A stretch of DNA of 64,000 nucleotides from Molossus alvarezi (GCA_037176705.1 CM073889.1:106657890-106721889), one strand, 5' to 3'; shown: positions 45,080 through 55,612, numbered from the stretch's first letter. Notes: generated from the sequence alone by a model not told the origin. Program-made: numbers and translations.

Positions 45080-45150
45080 CGTCAGAAGGACCACTCATCA
45101 TGAATGCATATTCCCAGGCCTTGCCCTCGGATGCAGAATCAGGAGCAGGA
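45080..45150 (+). repeat. MER5-like fragment
   Basis: ATGAATGCATATTCCCAGGC, CTTGCCCTCGGATGCAGAAT and CAGGAGC resemble the MER5 interior 'AATGCAGATTCCTGGGCCC..CCCAGACCTACTGAATCAG'. Short. Confidence 0.45.
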
Positions 45151-45375
45151 GCGGGACTTGGTTGATAGTAGCACCCCAAGCGAGGCAGAGCGCATGAAGA
45201 GACGATCCCCGTCTGAACAGATGAGCAGGGGCACCTCGCAGCGCACTACAGAGAAGCAAGGTCAGCACGGACTCTCACTCTGAGGAGCAGCCAATGAGTC
45301 GGGGGGCACTAAGGTCCTACTCATCAACCCCTGAAACCACGTAATGGGGAGCTTCGCCCACGAACAGAAGCCTTC
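45151..45375. other. unique sequence
   Basis: Nothing recognised. Confidence 0.35.
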
Positions 45376-45590
45376 AGAGCTTAAGAGCACGGACACTGGA
45401 ACAACTGCACAAGTGACCATGAGCAGGAAGTCACTTAACCCCTCTGTGCCTCAGGGTGTGCGCCCATACAATGGAGGTGATAATAGCGTTGTTATACCTT
45501 TTAGGATTAAGAGAGCAAATGAGTTTAGTGGCAGCAAAGTGTTCAGTACAGTGCCCAGCACAGAGCAATTGTTGACTGTGTTGACTTTTA
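45376..45590 (+). repeat. MIR SINE
   Basis: GCTTAAGAGCACGGACACTG, GGAAGTCACTTAACCCCTCT, GTGCCTCAGG, ATACAATGGAGGTGATAATA and TTCAGTACAGTGCCCAGCAC: forward MIR from head to 3' end. The longest frame in the window (164 codons, 45344-45838) runs through it, which argues strongly against that frame being a gene. Confidence 0.82.
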
Positions 45591-47304
45591 AGAAACCCAG
45601 GATCTTTGAAGTGACACGCTTTGCTAATCACCGTCACGGGACTGAGCTGATGAGATTTCTGGTACCTGGCTCAAGGTGTACAATGCTTGTCGTGGTAGCT
45701 ATCCGATACATATTCATTAGAAGTGAAACGGCACAAAGTCCAACATTTTACCTGGATGGACAATTTAGAAGTAAACTAGATGGAATCAAGCATCTGTTTT
45801 TTGGTCCTGCAGACCAATCCAATTTCCAAGGACTTTGAAGTGTGTCCTGAGAAGAGGCAAACTATACTTTGTGAGTTTTGTTTCATTTTAATACCCCTTC
45901 GGGTGAATTCTAGCTGAGACCAGCAACATCAGCCTTTCTGGGGGCCCAAAAGGGTACTCTCCTCACTGAGTCGTGATAGTCCTGTGCAAATATACACTCC
46001 AGAAACCCTATCCACCTCTGCCCTCTGTTTTCCCTTCCCCCCTCCCTCCCCCCTCCTCTGACAGCAGGCCGACAATTACAATCCAATTCTGCTTTTTATA
46101 TCTTCTTAATGCAATGCCATTCCTTAGACATTTTAAAATGCAAGGCGGTAAACGAAATTCTCTAGCGTTGTTATTCACTTTCTAATGAAACACTGAATTG
46201 CGGATATACTATTTGACTACGAAAAGAAATCGGTAAGTGTTGCATGCTTCTCACCTTGAATGCGCGCACACGAGTCTTCCCGACAGTATTCTAGCATTAT
46301 GCTATTTGAAGAAACAGAGAGGAGCTGTCACTCTGCACATGGTAAAAATGGCAGCCGTTTGGAGCCACCCATGAAGATGTTAAGGCTGCGCTCTTGGAGA
46401 GCGGTAGATATTTTCAGCATGGGCAGGAAAGGGTACGTTTCCCTAAAAGAAAACACATTGACAACAAGGGAACAGGTTGCTTCTATTGTCAATGCCCTAA
46501 CTACTTTCTTAAATTAGCTTTTTATGGGAACCCTTTCTGCTTCATGACGCTCAGACCACCCAAGTTAATTTGATACAAATGTAATTTAAGGGATTCCATG
46601 TGTGTCTTCAAGAAGATTTGGGTATGTGGAGTTTGAGGGTTGTTTTTCTTTCCTTTTTCTTTCTTTCTTTTTTTTTTTTCTTTTGTTTTTATTTTTTTTT
46701 TAACTTGGTACAAGCTCTTTACCATATACATGCTTTTGAAATGGGGATTTTCTGCTGAACTATTACTTACAAACTAAAATAGCATTTAAAGTAAATGGAT
46801 TATATAATCTCTGTTAACATCAAATACCAATCAAGACTTTGGTTCTTCCACTGAAGCATGTGGACATAATGTCAACTGGCGTTCATAGGAGAAACAGATC
46901 AGAGATGTGGATGAGCAGGTGATGTACTTTACACCTTGGGCCAGAAAAATAACAATGAATCATTTTATAGACACTGAAAGCAGAGAAGGAATTTGAGTCC
47001 TTCAGTGGCAACTCCCTCTTTTTAAGGATGAGGCACTTGAACTAAGACCTCCAGTGCTGTGTCCATGACTCCTTGACACGTTTTTGGTATTCCACAGAAC
47101 CTTTAAAAGTAATCAGAAATCCTGTAAGAGAAGAATTTGTGGGGTGGTTCTGTTTATTTTTATCCATCATACTTAATTGGCAGTTTCTTATTTTCTTATA
47201 TGTCATGTCAAACTCATAACAAAAATTCACAGGGCTAAAATTAGTCTAGCTTTGGCTAAACATGCCACCAGCAAGATTTGATTCTATGTTTTAACATATC
47301 CATA
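45591..47304. other. unique sequence with a T-rich tract
   Basis: A TTTC/T-run tract at about 46640-46702. The Lys-rich minus-strand frame there is low-complexity. No repeat family recognised in 46000-46500. No gene seen. Confidence 0.45.
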
Positions 47305-47480
47305 AAGTAGAGAATGCAGACTCCGTACTCAGACATTTCTAGGTTAAAATCCCAGTTCTGCAACTGGTGCTCTTTGAACTTTGGGTTTACGTCTCTGTGG
47401 GTTCGTTTCTCCAGCTGAAAAGCATTGAAATAAGGCCTTATAAGAATTATATAACGTAACCTTTGTGAAGTACTGCATAG
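47305..47480 (+). repeat. MIR SINE
   Basis: GCAGACTCCGTACTCAGACA, GGTTAAAATCCCAGTTCTGC, CAGCTGAAAAGCATTGAAAT and TGAAGTACTGCATAG follow forward MIR order. Confidence 0.65.
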
Positions 47481-48317
47481 ATGGTTTTTTAAGTGCTCTG
47501 AGGGGTCCCAAGTATGCTCAGCCCAGCCCCCAGATCACCCAGGTTGAAGATTTGTTCCCAGCGTCCAGCTGAGAACAAAAGGAAGTCCATCTCCCCAGCA
47601 AGATAGATCATTTTATGCCACTTCGACAAGAAGGTGACTGGAAGAAATGATGGTCCAAAGAAATGGCGAGAGGGGAAAGACCAAATTGGGAGTTTCATAG
47701 TTCTATGCACCACAAGAAAAAAGAGTTACAAAACTTCCAGGTACTTTACTCAAAGGAAGAAAAAAAACTGAAACATGCCTCTAACTTGAGGATAGGAAGC
47801 CAAGTCAAGTATCAAATATGGAACAGTCAGAAAAGGTGAGTTATAAAGCTTTCAAGAAAAGACATTTCTTAGGTAGAGAAGCTCAACCTAAGGCTCTTCA
47901 GACAGGTTGAGGACAAGAGGGACTCAGTTCCTGCAGAAGAGACATCTTAGGGCAAATCATTACATCCAAGTTCAAGTGGTGACACCGGCTTAGGACCTAA
48001 GTAACGTATGCTTCAGGAAAGGATTCTCCTTAATGCTCTACCGGGATCGCATATTTGAATGAGGCTTGACACGGTGAGGAAGAATACCTCAAACCACAGA
48101 GCAAAAAGTTCCTTTAGGAGAAGTGTCTGCATCAACCTGAAGCCCAAGGTGAAATCATGCCCAGGACCAAGTCTAAGATGTACTAGATATGACCTTGCTT
48201 GACTGAACTCCACTCAAATAAAACTTGTTGAAATTTTTTTATCATAATAGTACATGTGCAAAAGTAAATTCATTTTAAGATGTTATGGTTCCATGTCTTG
48301 GGTTTAAAACTTTAATC
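47481..48317. other. unique sequence
   Basis: Nothing recognised. Confidence 0.4.
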
Positions 48318-48787
48318 TCTAATTTATTTGAGTGTACTATTCAACCTTAAAAAGAAGGAAACTCTACCATGTGCAACAACATGGAAGAACCTGGAGGGCA
48401 TTATGTTAAGTGAAATAAGCCAGACAGAGGAAGACAAATATTGTATGTCACAACTTATATGTGTAATCTGAAAAAAATAAAGTAAAACTTACAGAAGAGA
48501 AAGTACAGTTGTGGTTGCCAGGGACTTAAGGGGTCAGGAAAATGGGCAGATGTTGGTTAAAGAGTACAAAGTTTCAGTAGTAAGATGAATGAAGTTCTAC
48601 AGACAACGGTGTGGTGAAATGGGGGTGGGGGGAGAATAAGGGAAAGGAGAATAAATGGTGATGGAAGGAGACTTGACTTGGGGTGGCAAACACATAATAC
48701 AACATACAGATGTACTGTAGAACTGTATGCCTGAAACCTGTATAACTTTATTAACCAATATCATCCCAATAAATTCCATTTAAAAAG
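48318..48787 (+). mobile_element. L1 3' end
   Basis: ATGTTAAGTGAAATAAGCCA, GTGGTTGCCAGGGACTTAAG, GAGTACAAAGTTTCAGTAGT and TATAACTTTATTAACCAATA, then CCCAATAAATTCCATTT. A 5'-truncated ORF2 C-terminus plus 3' UTR of mid-age L1. Confidence 0.88.
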
Positions 48788-48794
48788 ACAAGTC

Positions 48795-49245
48795 AAGTTC
48801 TGAGGATCTAATAATGTAGAGCTTGGTGCCTATAGTTAATAATTCTGTATCGTATACTTGTAATTTACTAACAGGGGATTATAAGCATTCTCATCATCAG
48901 CGACTGAATGTAACTCTGCAATGCATGACTGTATTATAATTTTATTTTTTATTTTTTTTATCCTCACCCGAGGACATTTTTCCATTTTTTGTTCAGATAG
49001 AGTGGGAAGGAGAGAGAGAGAGAGAGAGAGAAACATCGACGTGAAGGGACACATCGAGTGGCTGCCACCCGCACGACCAACCAGGGCCGGGGACAAACTG
49101 CAACCGAGGTACATGCCCTTAGCGGGAACCGAACCCGGGTCTCTCTGTACCACAGGCCGACGCTCCAACCACTGAGCCAAACCGACCAGGGCCAATTTTA
49201 TTTATTAATTACACCTCAGTAAAGCTGGAAAAACATTGTTAAAGA
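48795..49245 (+). mobile_element. second L1 3' UTR fragment, split by Ves copy 12
   Basis: TTCTGAGGATCTAATAATGT, TATAGTTAATAATTCTGTAT and CGTATACTTGTAATTTACTA lie left of the SINE, and ATTACACCTCAGTAAAGCTG, GAAAAACATTG right of it. A different L1 subfamily end from its left neighbour. Confidence 0.82.
48948..49193 (-). mobile_element. Ves SINE copy 12, full length
   Basis: ATCCTCACCCGAGGAC tail motif, (GA)n body, B-box complement GGAACCGAACCCGGG and head end AAACCGACCAGGG. Duplication AATTTTATTT at 48938-48947 and 49194-49203. Near consensus and young-looking. Confidence 0.94.
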
Positions 49246-49491
49246 ATTAAAGTCACATGTAAAAAATAGGTTAAGAAATAAAATAATAAAGTACCTACTA
49301 TATTATCTTGCCTATACATTACATGCAATAAATGAGAATATCATTATTATTAAACAAATACCTCAGCAGTCCAAAAATAATCTTTGTTGACATTATTTTA
49401 TTCCATCTCAATGACTCTGATCCCCATACAGCTGTTTAAGTATGTTCAATCATTAGCACAAAGGGCCATAAGCAATTTAACAGTTATATTA
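49246..49491. other. AT-rich unique sequence
   Basis: Nothing recognised. Confidence 0.35.
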
Positions 49492-49500
49492 ATATTTTCT

Positions 49501-49766
49501 TTTTTTTTTTATCCTCACCCAAGGACTTTTTTCCATTTTTTTTGTTGTTGTTGTTGTTCAGCTAGAGTGGAAGGGAGAGAGAGGAAGAGAAAGAGAGAGA
49601 GAGAAACTATGTGAAAGGGACACATCAGGTGGCTGCCTTCCACACGACCCAACCAGGGCCGGGGACAAACTGCAACCCAGATACATGCCCTTAGTGGGAA
49701 CCGAACCCGGGTCTCTCTGGACCGCAGGCTGATGCTCTAACTACTGAGCCAAACTGGCCAGGGCCA
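49501..49766 (-). mobile_element. Ves SINE copy 13 with internal (GTT)n
   Basis: ATCCTCACCCAAGGAC, a (TTG)n expansion at about 49541-49558 within the A-rich segment, GA-rich body, B-box complement GGAACCGAACCCGGG and head end AACTGGCCAGGG. Duplication ATATTTTCT at 49492-49500 and 49767-49775. Confidence 0.93.
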
Positions 49767-49799
49767 TATTTTCTCATTTTTAAGCTCTTAATACAAGTT

Positions 49800-50040
49800 A
49801 TTCTGTCTCTTTTCATAGACTCTGTTTTTCCATCTCTCAATCTCCTTTCCAGATTTTAGCCCAAATGTTTTCTGTCCTCCCTCAGGGTCTTTGCAGACCA
49901 GTCATCGCCCGGATCCTGCCTGTTGCCTCGTGTCTTGGTCCTCTCTGTTACCTGGGCTTTCGACCCATCAACCACACTCTTCCAGCTTATTTACTCCCTC
50001 CCCTATTAGGTTATCCATGCATCATCCACTCTTGTTTCGG
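49800..50040 (+). repeat. L2-like fragment
   Basis: TTTAGCCCAAATGTTTTCTG, TCCTCCCTCAGGGTCTTTGC and CCAGTCATCGCCC resemble the L2 order with substitutions. Confidence 0.4.
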
Positions 50041-50042
50041 TT

Positions 50043-51591
50043 CAATGGTTCTCAATCCTTTTGGTCTCAAGACCCCTTAACACTTTAAAAAAAATTGTTT
50101 AAGATACGAATGAGCTTTTTAAAAATTTTATATGAGGGTTATATTTATCAGTACTGATTATATTAGAAGTTAAAGCTGAGAAATTTAAAAATTTTTATGA
50201 ATGAATATTTTAAAATAACAATCCTAATCCTTTTATATGTTGACATATCTTTATGAAAATTAACCATACTTTTCAAATCAAAACACAAGTCGTAGGGAGA
50301 GTAACACTGTTTTACATTTTTGCAAATGTCTTTAGTATTGGTTTCATGGAAGACAGTTGGATTAGAATAGCTGCTTCTGCATTCAGTATGTTGAGATATG
50401 TTGTATTGGTAGAGATAAATTAAGAATATTCGGCCTCACCCTGGCCAGTTTGGCTCAGAGGTTAGAGCTTGGACCCGCGGACCACAAAGTCCTGGGTTCG
50501 GTTCCCACTAAGGGCACGTACCTCAGTTTCAGTTTGTCCCGACCGGGGCCGTGTGGGTGGCAACCAGTCAATATATCTCTCTCGCATCATTGTTTCTCTC
50601 TATGTCTTCCTCCTTCTCTCCCTCCTGCTCTATCTGAGATAAATGCAAAAATGTCCTCGAGTGAGAATAAAAGGAAAGAAAAAAAGAAGAATATTCGGCT
50701 TCATGCAGATTTGCAGTTGGAAAATAGAGACGTATTTTCATAGCCTTTTCAGATAATAACTGCCTTTCTTTTTTGACGGTATACAATGCTCAACAAGAGT
50801 AGTTTTATAAAGGTCAGTTGCAATATGGAATGTGAAATCATATCAGTGAAATGTTTATAATCTGTTGCATTAAAACAAATTGATCTATCTTGCATATTAA
50901 ATAGATTGAGGGCCCATGCATGGGTTATATTATCAGCATCAGTCATTTGGAAAATACTGGTTCCCCAAGTTATGTAGATCTTCCAAATGTTGGACATGTA
51001 ATTATACAATATTAAAAAAATCTGCATTTGTTAATATCACCGCCAATCTCATAACAAAAGTCTTTACGTATTGTGAAACTGTCAAGTTCATGGTGGTGGA
51101 TAGAAGTTATCCAAAATTCTAATTTTCACTTGAAAGCTCAAATTTTTATCATTAAAGAAAAATACTGTCAGTTGTTTCCCTTGAAAGGACAGGTTCATTT
51201 TTTTTTTCTTTTTTGAGAAAGTGTCTGCCAAACAGACAAATCAGAATAACTCTAGTTTTTCTGCCAGTCATTCTTTCAAGTAGAAAGTGTCCCACGAAAG
51301 AATGGCAGACAGTTCACAGCTCAGCGGTCTCAGAGAGCTTTTCCTTTGGGGACCGACCCGCGGTCCTTCAGTAACAGGCAGAAGTGTTCACTTGCTCTCT
51401 CCATCGGAATCACATGAAATGTTCAAAAGATGGACACAAGAGCTTCATTAAGAACATTTTAAAGTTAAATTGGCTCATTCCCTCCATGAATGCATGACGG
51501 GGACAAATACAATGACTGCCAGGGGAGTTTGTTCCACTCATTTGATTTATGCTAAGGGGTTGGTAGTGTTTCCCATGCCTGAGAACCATTG
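50043..51591. mobile_element. nearly end-to-end hAT DNA transposon (Tip100/Zaphod-like), split by Ves copy 14
   Basis: The left end CAATGGTTCTCAAT and right end GAGAACCATTG are inverted repeats of the CAGTGGTTCTCAA type. The interior includes TTTTGGTCTCAAGACCCCTT, GGGTTATATTTATCAGTACT, GAAGTTAAAGCTGAGAAATT and TGCTTCTGCATTCAGTATGT, which match a common mammalian hAT (name recalled with moderate certainty). Flanking 8-mers TTTCGGTT and TTTTAGAT share only five positions, so the duplication is decayed. About 1.3 kb without the SINE. No transposase frame. Confidence 0.72.
50439..50686 (+). mobile_element. Ves SINE copy 14, nested in hAT
   Basis: Head CCCTGGCCAGTTTGGCTCAG, B-box region GGGTTCGGTTCCC, CT-rich body, GTGAGAATAAAAGG tail. 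Duplication AAGAATATTCGGCCTCA / AAGAATATTCGGCTTCA (50422-50438, 50687-50703), one mismatch in 17. Inverted relative to copy 13, about 670 bp away. Confidence 0.95.
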
Positions 51592-51599
51592 TTTTAGAT

Positions 51600-52029
51600 G
51601 TCTCTGCACACTTTTTAAAACCACACTTTCCCTTTTCGATGACAGCTTTAAGAATGGAAATTTAATAAATCTGTTTCCCGCCCCCCAAACCTGTGCATAC
51701 TGACATATCCCCAAGTCTCTCCAGATCTTGTCTCGCCTTCAGACTTTATATTTAAGCATTTATAAGAAGCATTGAAGGGATATAAACTCTTGCTGATTGC
51801 TTGATTGATTTTTAAAAGCTTTAAAAACCAACTGCACATTTACAGAACAGAGTACACCTGGCCTAAGAGTTCCGAGGGAGGGACTCGTTGCGGGGAGACC
51901 GGGGGACCGAAGCGTGTCCAGGTCAGAAGCGTGAGCGGCATGACTGGAAGGGACCGCATCCTGTCAGTACCTGCAGGTAACAGGTCTCTGGGGAGGACAG
52001 ACAGACGCCCATGCATTGCATTCTGGGGA
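51600..52029. other. unique sequence, GC rising rightward
   Basis: CpG density increases from about 51860. No gene recognised. Confidence 0.4.
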
Positions 52030-52340
52030 AAGAGATGAGACGGCTCCCCAGGGGTTCCAGGAGACCAGAAAGGGGCAAAGGAGTGAAAGTTACAGAAACG
52101 TTAACTTCGACTCAGAGCTTAAAAGCAGCTTTTCCAAGGATTCCCTTTGCTCGCCGATGGAATGGTTCACGCTGGAAGCAGGAAGGACTCGCTCAACAGA
52201 GACTGGACACCAAAGACACCAAGGGGGCGGGACCAAGCACAGAAACAAACCGAAGAGTATGACTTCCCCAAACTGGCTACTTTTAAAGTCCTTTTCAGCT
52301 CTCGGATTCTACAACTCCACAAATTTCAGACACTATACTG
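52030..52340 (+). repeat. possible CR1/L3-type LINE 3' part
   Basis: The order GGAGTGAAAGTTACAGAAAC, TTCGACTCAGAGCTTAAA, CGATGGAATGGTTCACGC, AAAGTCCTTTTCAGCTCTCG and GATTCTACAACTCC resembles CR1/L3 3' ends ('..GTGGAATGGGCTGCC..CCTTCCAACTCTGAGATTCTATGA'). Assignment tentative. Confidence 0.4.
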
Positions 52341-52625
52341 CCTTGATGAAGCATGACTTTCGACATTTCTGTTCCCGTGTGTCGAGTAACAGGACATGTG
52401 TGGCGAGGTAACCCTGGGGCGGCGTGTTCCCGGCGCAGGAGCCAGCCCCGGGCCTGGCGGGCGCTTCTGTGCGCTCACAGCGGCTTACTAGGCCTCCCAC
52501 CTGCAGGGAGCGAGCGGAGCCCGCAGTCTGTCTCCTGGACTCAGCGCTTGTACATTGGCCTGAATGTCCTGAGCCCCACCTGGAAAATAAAGTGTGTTCG
52601 CCCCCCTTGCAGAAATGTGGTGACA
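52341..52625. other. CpG-rich patch with AATAAA, origin unresolved
   Basis: Clearly richer in G+C and CpG than its surroundings (for example GGGGCGGCGTGTTCCCGGCG at 52417-52436). AATAAA at 52586-52591 is followed at once by GTGTGTTC, and CCCCCCTTGCAG at about 52602-52613 looks like a splice acceptor. It could be LTR-derived, an old exonised segment or an orphan CpG patch. Overlapping frames on both strands (92-127 codons) prevent a coding call. Confidence 0.4.
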
Positions 52626-52974
52626 AAGTGACACTTCAAGAAATGATTGGGGGGCTCCTCCCCCCAGGAAAGCTCTCCCATTCCAGTGCTGGGATGTGTT
52701 GAAATGTGTGTGGATGCCCGCTTCGGGGAGGGATTTGCTGAGCGAACCGACAAGCGAGCTGGGCTGAGGAAGTACAGCGAGTGCTGAGTGCACGTGGAGC
52801 CCGCCTCGCGTTAAATGTTCTTTGAAAAATTCTCTCGGATTATCTTGGTTATGATTGGGGACAACGACCAAGAAATGAGTTGAAGACCCTGCAGGCCAAA
52901 GTGACAGTAAATGTTCACTGAGTTGTGAGAAAATGCAAGGGGGGAGGGGGGGGAAGGGGGGGAAGGGTGCTTCA
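52626..52974. other. unique sequence with G-run cluster
   Basis: G6, G8 and longer runs separated by A or AA at about 52939-52966 meet the G-quadruplex pattern on the plus strand. No gene seen. Confidence 0.5.
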
Positions 52975-53165
52975 GGGATTGATGTTTGATCTGGTCATAT
53001 TTAATATCTTCATTAATGATCCGGAAGAGGGGTAAATCGCCTGTTAATTAAATTTGCAAATGAGACTAAATTAGGAGATGCTGTAAACATGCTCAAGGAC
53101 AGAGAAGTAACGTGAAGGCACCTTGAGAGGCTGGAAGGATGGGCTGAATGGAAAAAGCTCGAAGC
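52975..53165 (+). pseudogene. CR1/L3-type LINE reverse-transcriptase relic
   Basis: TTTAATATCTTCATTAATGA, CCGGAAGAGG, AAATTTGCAAATGAGACTAA and GAGGCTGGAAGGATGGGCTG parallel the CR1-clade RT block whose protein reads 'FNIFINDLE..KFADDTKLG..LERLEKWA'. The catalytic-box region (A/ADD) appears as AAATGAGACTAAA, so the second Asp codon is altered or lost. It predates placental radiation by family knowledge. Short and isolated. Confidence 0.65.
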
Positions 53166-53309
53166 AGGCTTGTGTTCTAGGACAGGGGGGGCCAGCAGCC
53201 GCAAGGGCCGCATGCCTGTGGGCTTGTGTTCGCTTGTGCCTTCGTTTATTCTCTCCGTGACACCTGCCATTGCCATTTGGTGGCTTCACTTCTATAAACC
53301 TTGTGTCCT

Positions 53310-53717
53310 CAATGGAGTACTATGCAGCGGTAAGAAAGAAAGATCTCTTATCCTTTGAGACGACATGGAGGGACCTGGAAAGTACTATCCTAAGTGAAAG
53401 AAGCCAAGCAGAAAAAGACAAATACCACATGATCTCACTTATATACGGAATATAATGAACATAACAGTCTGAGGAATACAGTAGACCCAGACACATGGAA
53501 GTAGGGCACAGACTGACATCCCTCAGAAGAGGGTGTGGGGGGGCGGGGGTGGGAAGAGATAAACCACAGAACTTATATGCACTTATGCATGACCAATGGA
53601 CATGGACAACTAAGCCGGGGACGGGGTGGGGGTGGATTGGGGAGGGGGGTGCCAATATGGTAAAAAAGGTAAAATATCTGTAACAAAAAAATAAATAAAA
53701 AATTTAAAAAAAAACAA
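53310..53717 (+). mobile_element. young L1 3' end, 5' truncated
   Basis: Begins in the ORF2 C-terminus (ATGGAGTACTATGCAGCGGT), keeps the natural ORF2 stop near 53453-53455, then a G-rich 3' UTR and an A-rich tail. The perfect 14-bp duplication AAACCTTGTGTCCT lies at 53296-53309 and 53718-53731. Closely similar to the sense part of the L1 at 34.7-35.1 kb, so the same recent family. Confidence 0.95.
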
Positions 53718-53731
53718 AAACCTTGTGTCCT

Positions 53732-54429
53732 GCTCACTGATTCAGCCTGAGGGCTTTATTCTGGCCCCAACAACAGAACAAGCCAGAAGTGTAGGAAAGT
53801 TAATGTCCCCAAAACAGCTCTCATTGATGATGAATGGGAGAGAGATGGCTAAATACTCCACCTTCTTTGCCCCTTGATTTGAGTAACTCCAGATGCTTCC
53901 CAGAATTCCCAGCGAGACTGAGCTCCAGCTGCCTGCAGAGGTACCTGGCTCGAAGTCACACCTTTCATTCACTATGAACCCATGTTGAGTGGGGACACCT
54001 CCTAAATAGACGGCCTGCCCTCAAAGCCCTGTCTGTCTCCTCCGGGGAACTTGATCCTTTAACAACTCTTCCCATGTGTTACACACAGAGAGGTCTTTGC
54101 CTTCAAGGCGCAGACTTGATTGGCTCATCAAATAGAGAATGTCAAATGGATGTTCCTATTTGTAATATCCTCATGTCTGCCATAGCGCATAAAGGAATCT
54201 TGGTTCTAAATACTTAGTGTGCTCAAGAGAGCACAGGACATTTCCTGCATCACCCACTTTGCTAGGTTCTCCATAATATCTTTCCGTTTTAATGCTCGTC
54301 TTGTCCATTTCCAAGTAGTAGTGAGGGCTCTAACCTCCCTGGTACCTCGGCCTTGATCTGGACAGAGCCCTTCTAAGCCCTCCCCCCCTTCAATCTGCCC
54401 CACACCCAGCAGAAAGATCTTCCCCCCAG
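53732..54429. other. unique sequence
   Basis: Nothing recognised. Confidence 0.4.
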
Positions 54430-54730
54430 CAGCCACTCTGATCACAGCGTGGCTCTTCAGGTAACCCTGTAAAGACGCCCAGCGCCTCAGAAGTCCACTG
54501 AGAGCCCCTTGGGAATCTGGGCTGTTTCCAGGCCTCCCTCTCTACCCATTGCTCTCTGTCTCTTCTCATCTCCCTGCTTCTCCCTGGAACTGAGCTATTT
54601 GCCCCTGTTCTGAACGGTTACTCGTGGGCTTGCTTTTCCTCAGAGGTCTTTCAACTGCCTTTCTTCAAGTCGTTTCTTATTCCTTTGGGATTCTGCTAAG
54701 ACATCCTCTCTCATAAAATTTAAGTTAACC
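54430..54730 (+). repeat. L2-like fragment
   Basis: TTTCCAGGCCTCCCTCTCTA, GAACTGAGCTATTTGCCCCT, CAACTGCCTTTCTTCAAGTC and GCTAAGACATCCTCTCTCAT follow L2 order. A possible continuation, GTCAAGGGCCACATCTATTG, lies near 55014. Confidence 0.45.
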
Positions 54731-55194
54731 GTTCCCAACTCTGTTATTCCCAAAACTACTTAAAATCACCCAAAACGCTAACAAGTCAAGATATGTTTAA
54801 TACACGAATATACCTCTCTCACGTAATTTCTATGATGATGTAACTGGACAATGCATGTAGAAGTCCTTTGTCAATGATAAGGCACTGCACCATCATAAAT
54901 ATGAGTCCTTTACTTGTTTTTCTCCTACTTCTTTATTTTATGGTGGAAAAGATAATGATTGTGTTTCCTCCTTTGATTTTGCCCATTTGATATTTAACTT
55001 GGATACTTCGTTAAGTCAAGGGCCACATCTATTGGCATTTTCTCTACCTCTGTGTACGTGCTTGGTATCTCAAAAAATGCATGCAAAAATGTTAATGATT
55101 GATTTGCCAACCTATTGTACATAGATAGCATCTTTGGGTGACACAGCTAAGAAGTGCATTGTAGATCATATTTTTCAAAGATGGCTACATAGAT
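54731..55194. other. unique or decayed L2 sequence
   Basis: Nothing firm beyond the possible L2 tail around 55010-55105. Confidence 0.35.
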
Positions 55195-55231
55195 AGGTAG
55201 GTAGGTAGGATAGACAGACAGACAGATAGAA
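55190..55231. repeat. (GATA)n/(GGTA)n/(GACA)n compound microsatellite
   Basis: Consecutive GATA, GGTA, then GACA and GATA units. Compound tetranucleotide, likely polymorphic. Confidence 0.9.
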
Positions 55232-55290
55232 GTCAATCCACTGGGCCCAGCTTTCCAATTTGACTGTGTTTCTGAAGATGCGATATAAAA

Positions 55291-55487
55291 CGGGGGTTCT
55301 CAAAGAATGGTCTCTAAACCAGCAGCGGCCGCACCACCTGGGAACTTGTTAGAAATGCATCCTTGAGCCCCACACCAGAACAACTTAATCATCAGCTCTG
55401 GGAATGAGGCTCAGCAATTTGATTTTTTTTTTTTTTTTTTGAGCCCTCCAGGAGATTCTGAAACCTGCTAAAATTTAAGAACCATTG
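55291..55487. mobile_element. MER5A-type hAT-Charlie element
   Basis: GGGGTTCTCAAAGAATGGTC, ACCACCTGGGAACTTGTTAG, AAATGCATCC, CCAGGAGATTCTGAAACCTG and AATTTAAGAACCATTG give the MER5A order end to end. The interior carries a T run at about 55423-55440. Flanking ATATAAAA / GTATACTA share five of eight bases. Confidence 0.85.
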
Positions 55488-55529
55488 GTATACTAGGACT
55501 CATACATACCAGATCTTACTTAAGGTCTC

Positions 55530-55612
55530 CTGTCCTCAGTTTCCTCATCCACGAAAAGGGAGATAATAAGAGTATAACCTTCGCCAGAGGAGTGTGGTAA
55601 GAATTAGGCAAA
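55530..55612 (+). repeat. MIR SINE fragment
   Basis: CCTCAGTTTCCTCATCCACG, AAAAGGGAGATAATAAGAGT: the MIR 'CCTCAGTTTCCTCATCTGTAAAATGGGGATAATA' segment. Confidence 0.7.

Noticed and set aside
45344..45838. Longest frame in the window (164 codons)
   Set aside because: It runs straight through a plus-strand MIR (45376-45590) and has no protein motif, so it is a chance frame.
52213..52226. CTCF-like site (AGGGGGCGG)
   Set aside because: Only the right half of the motif fits; the left CCANNAG part does not.
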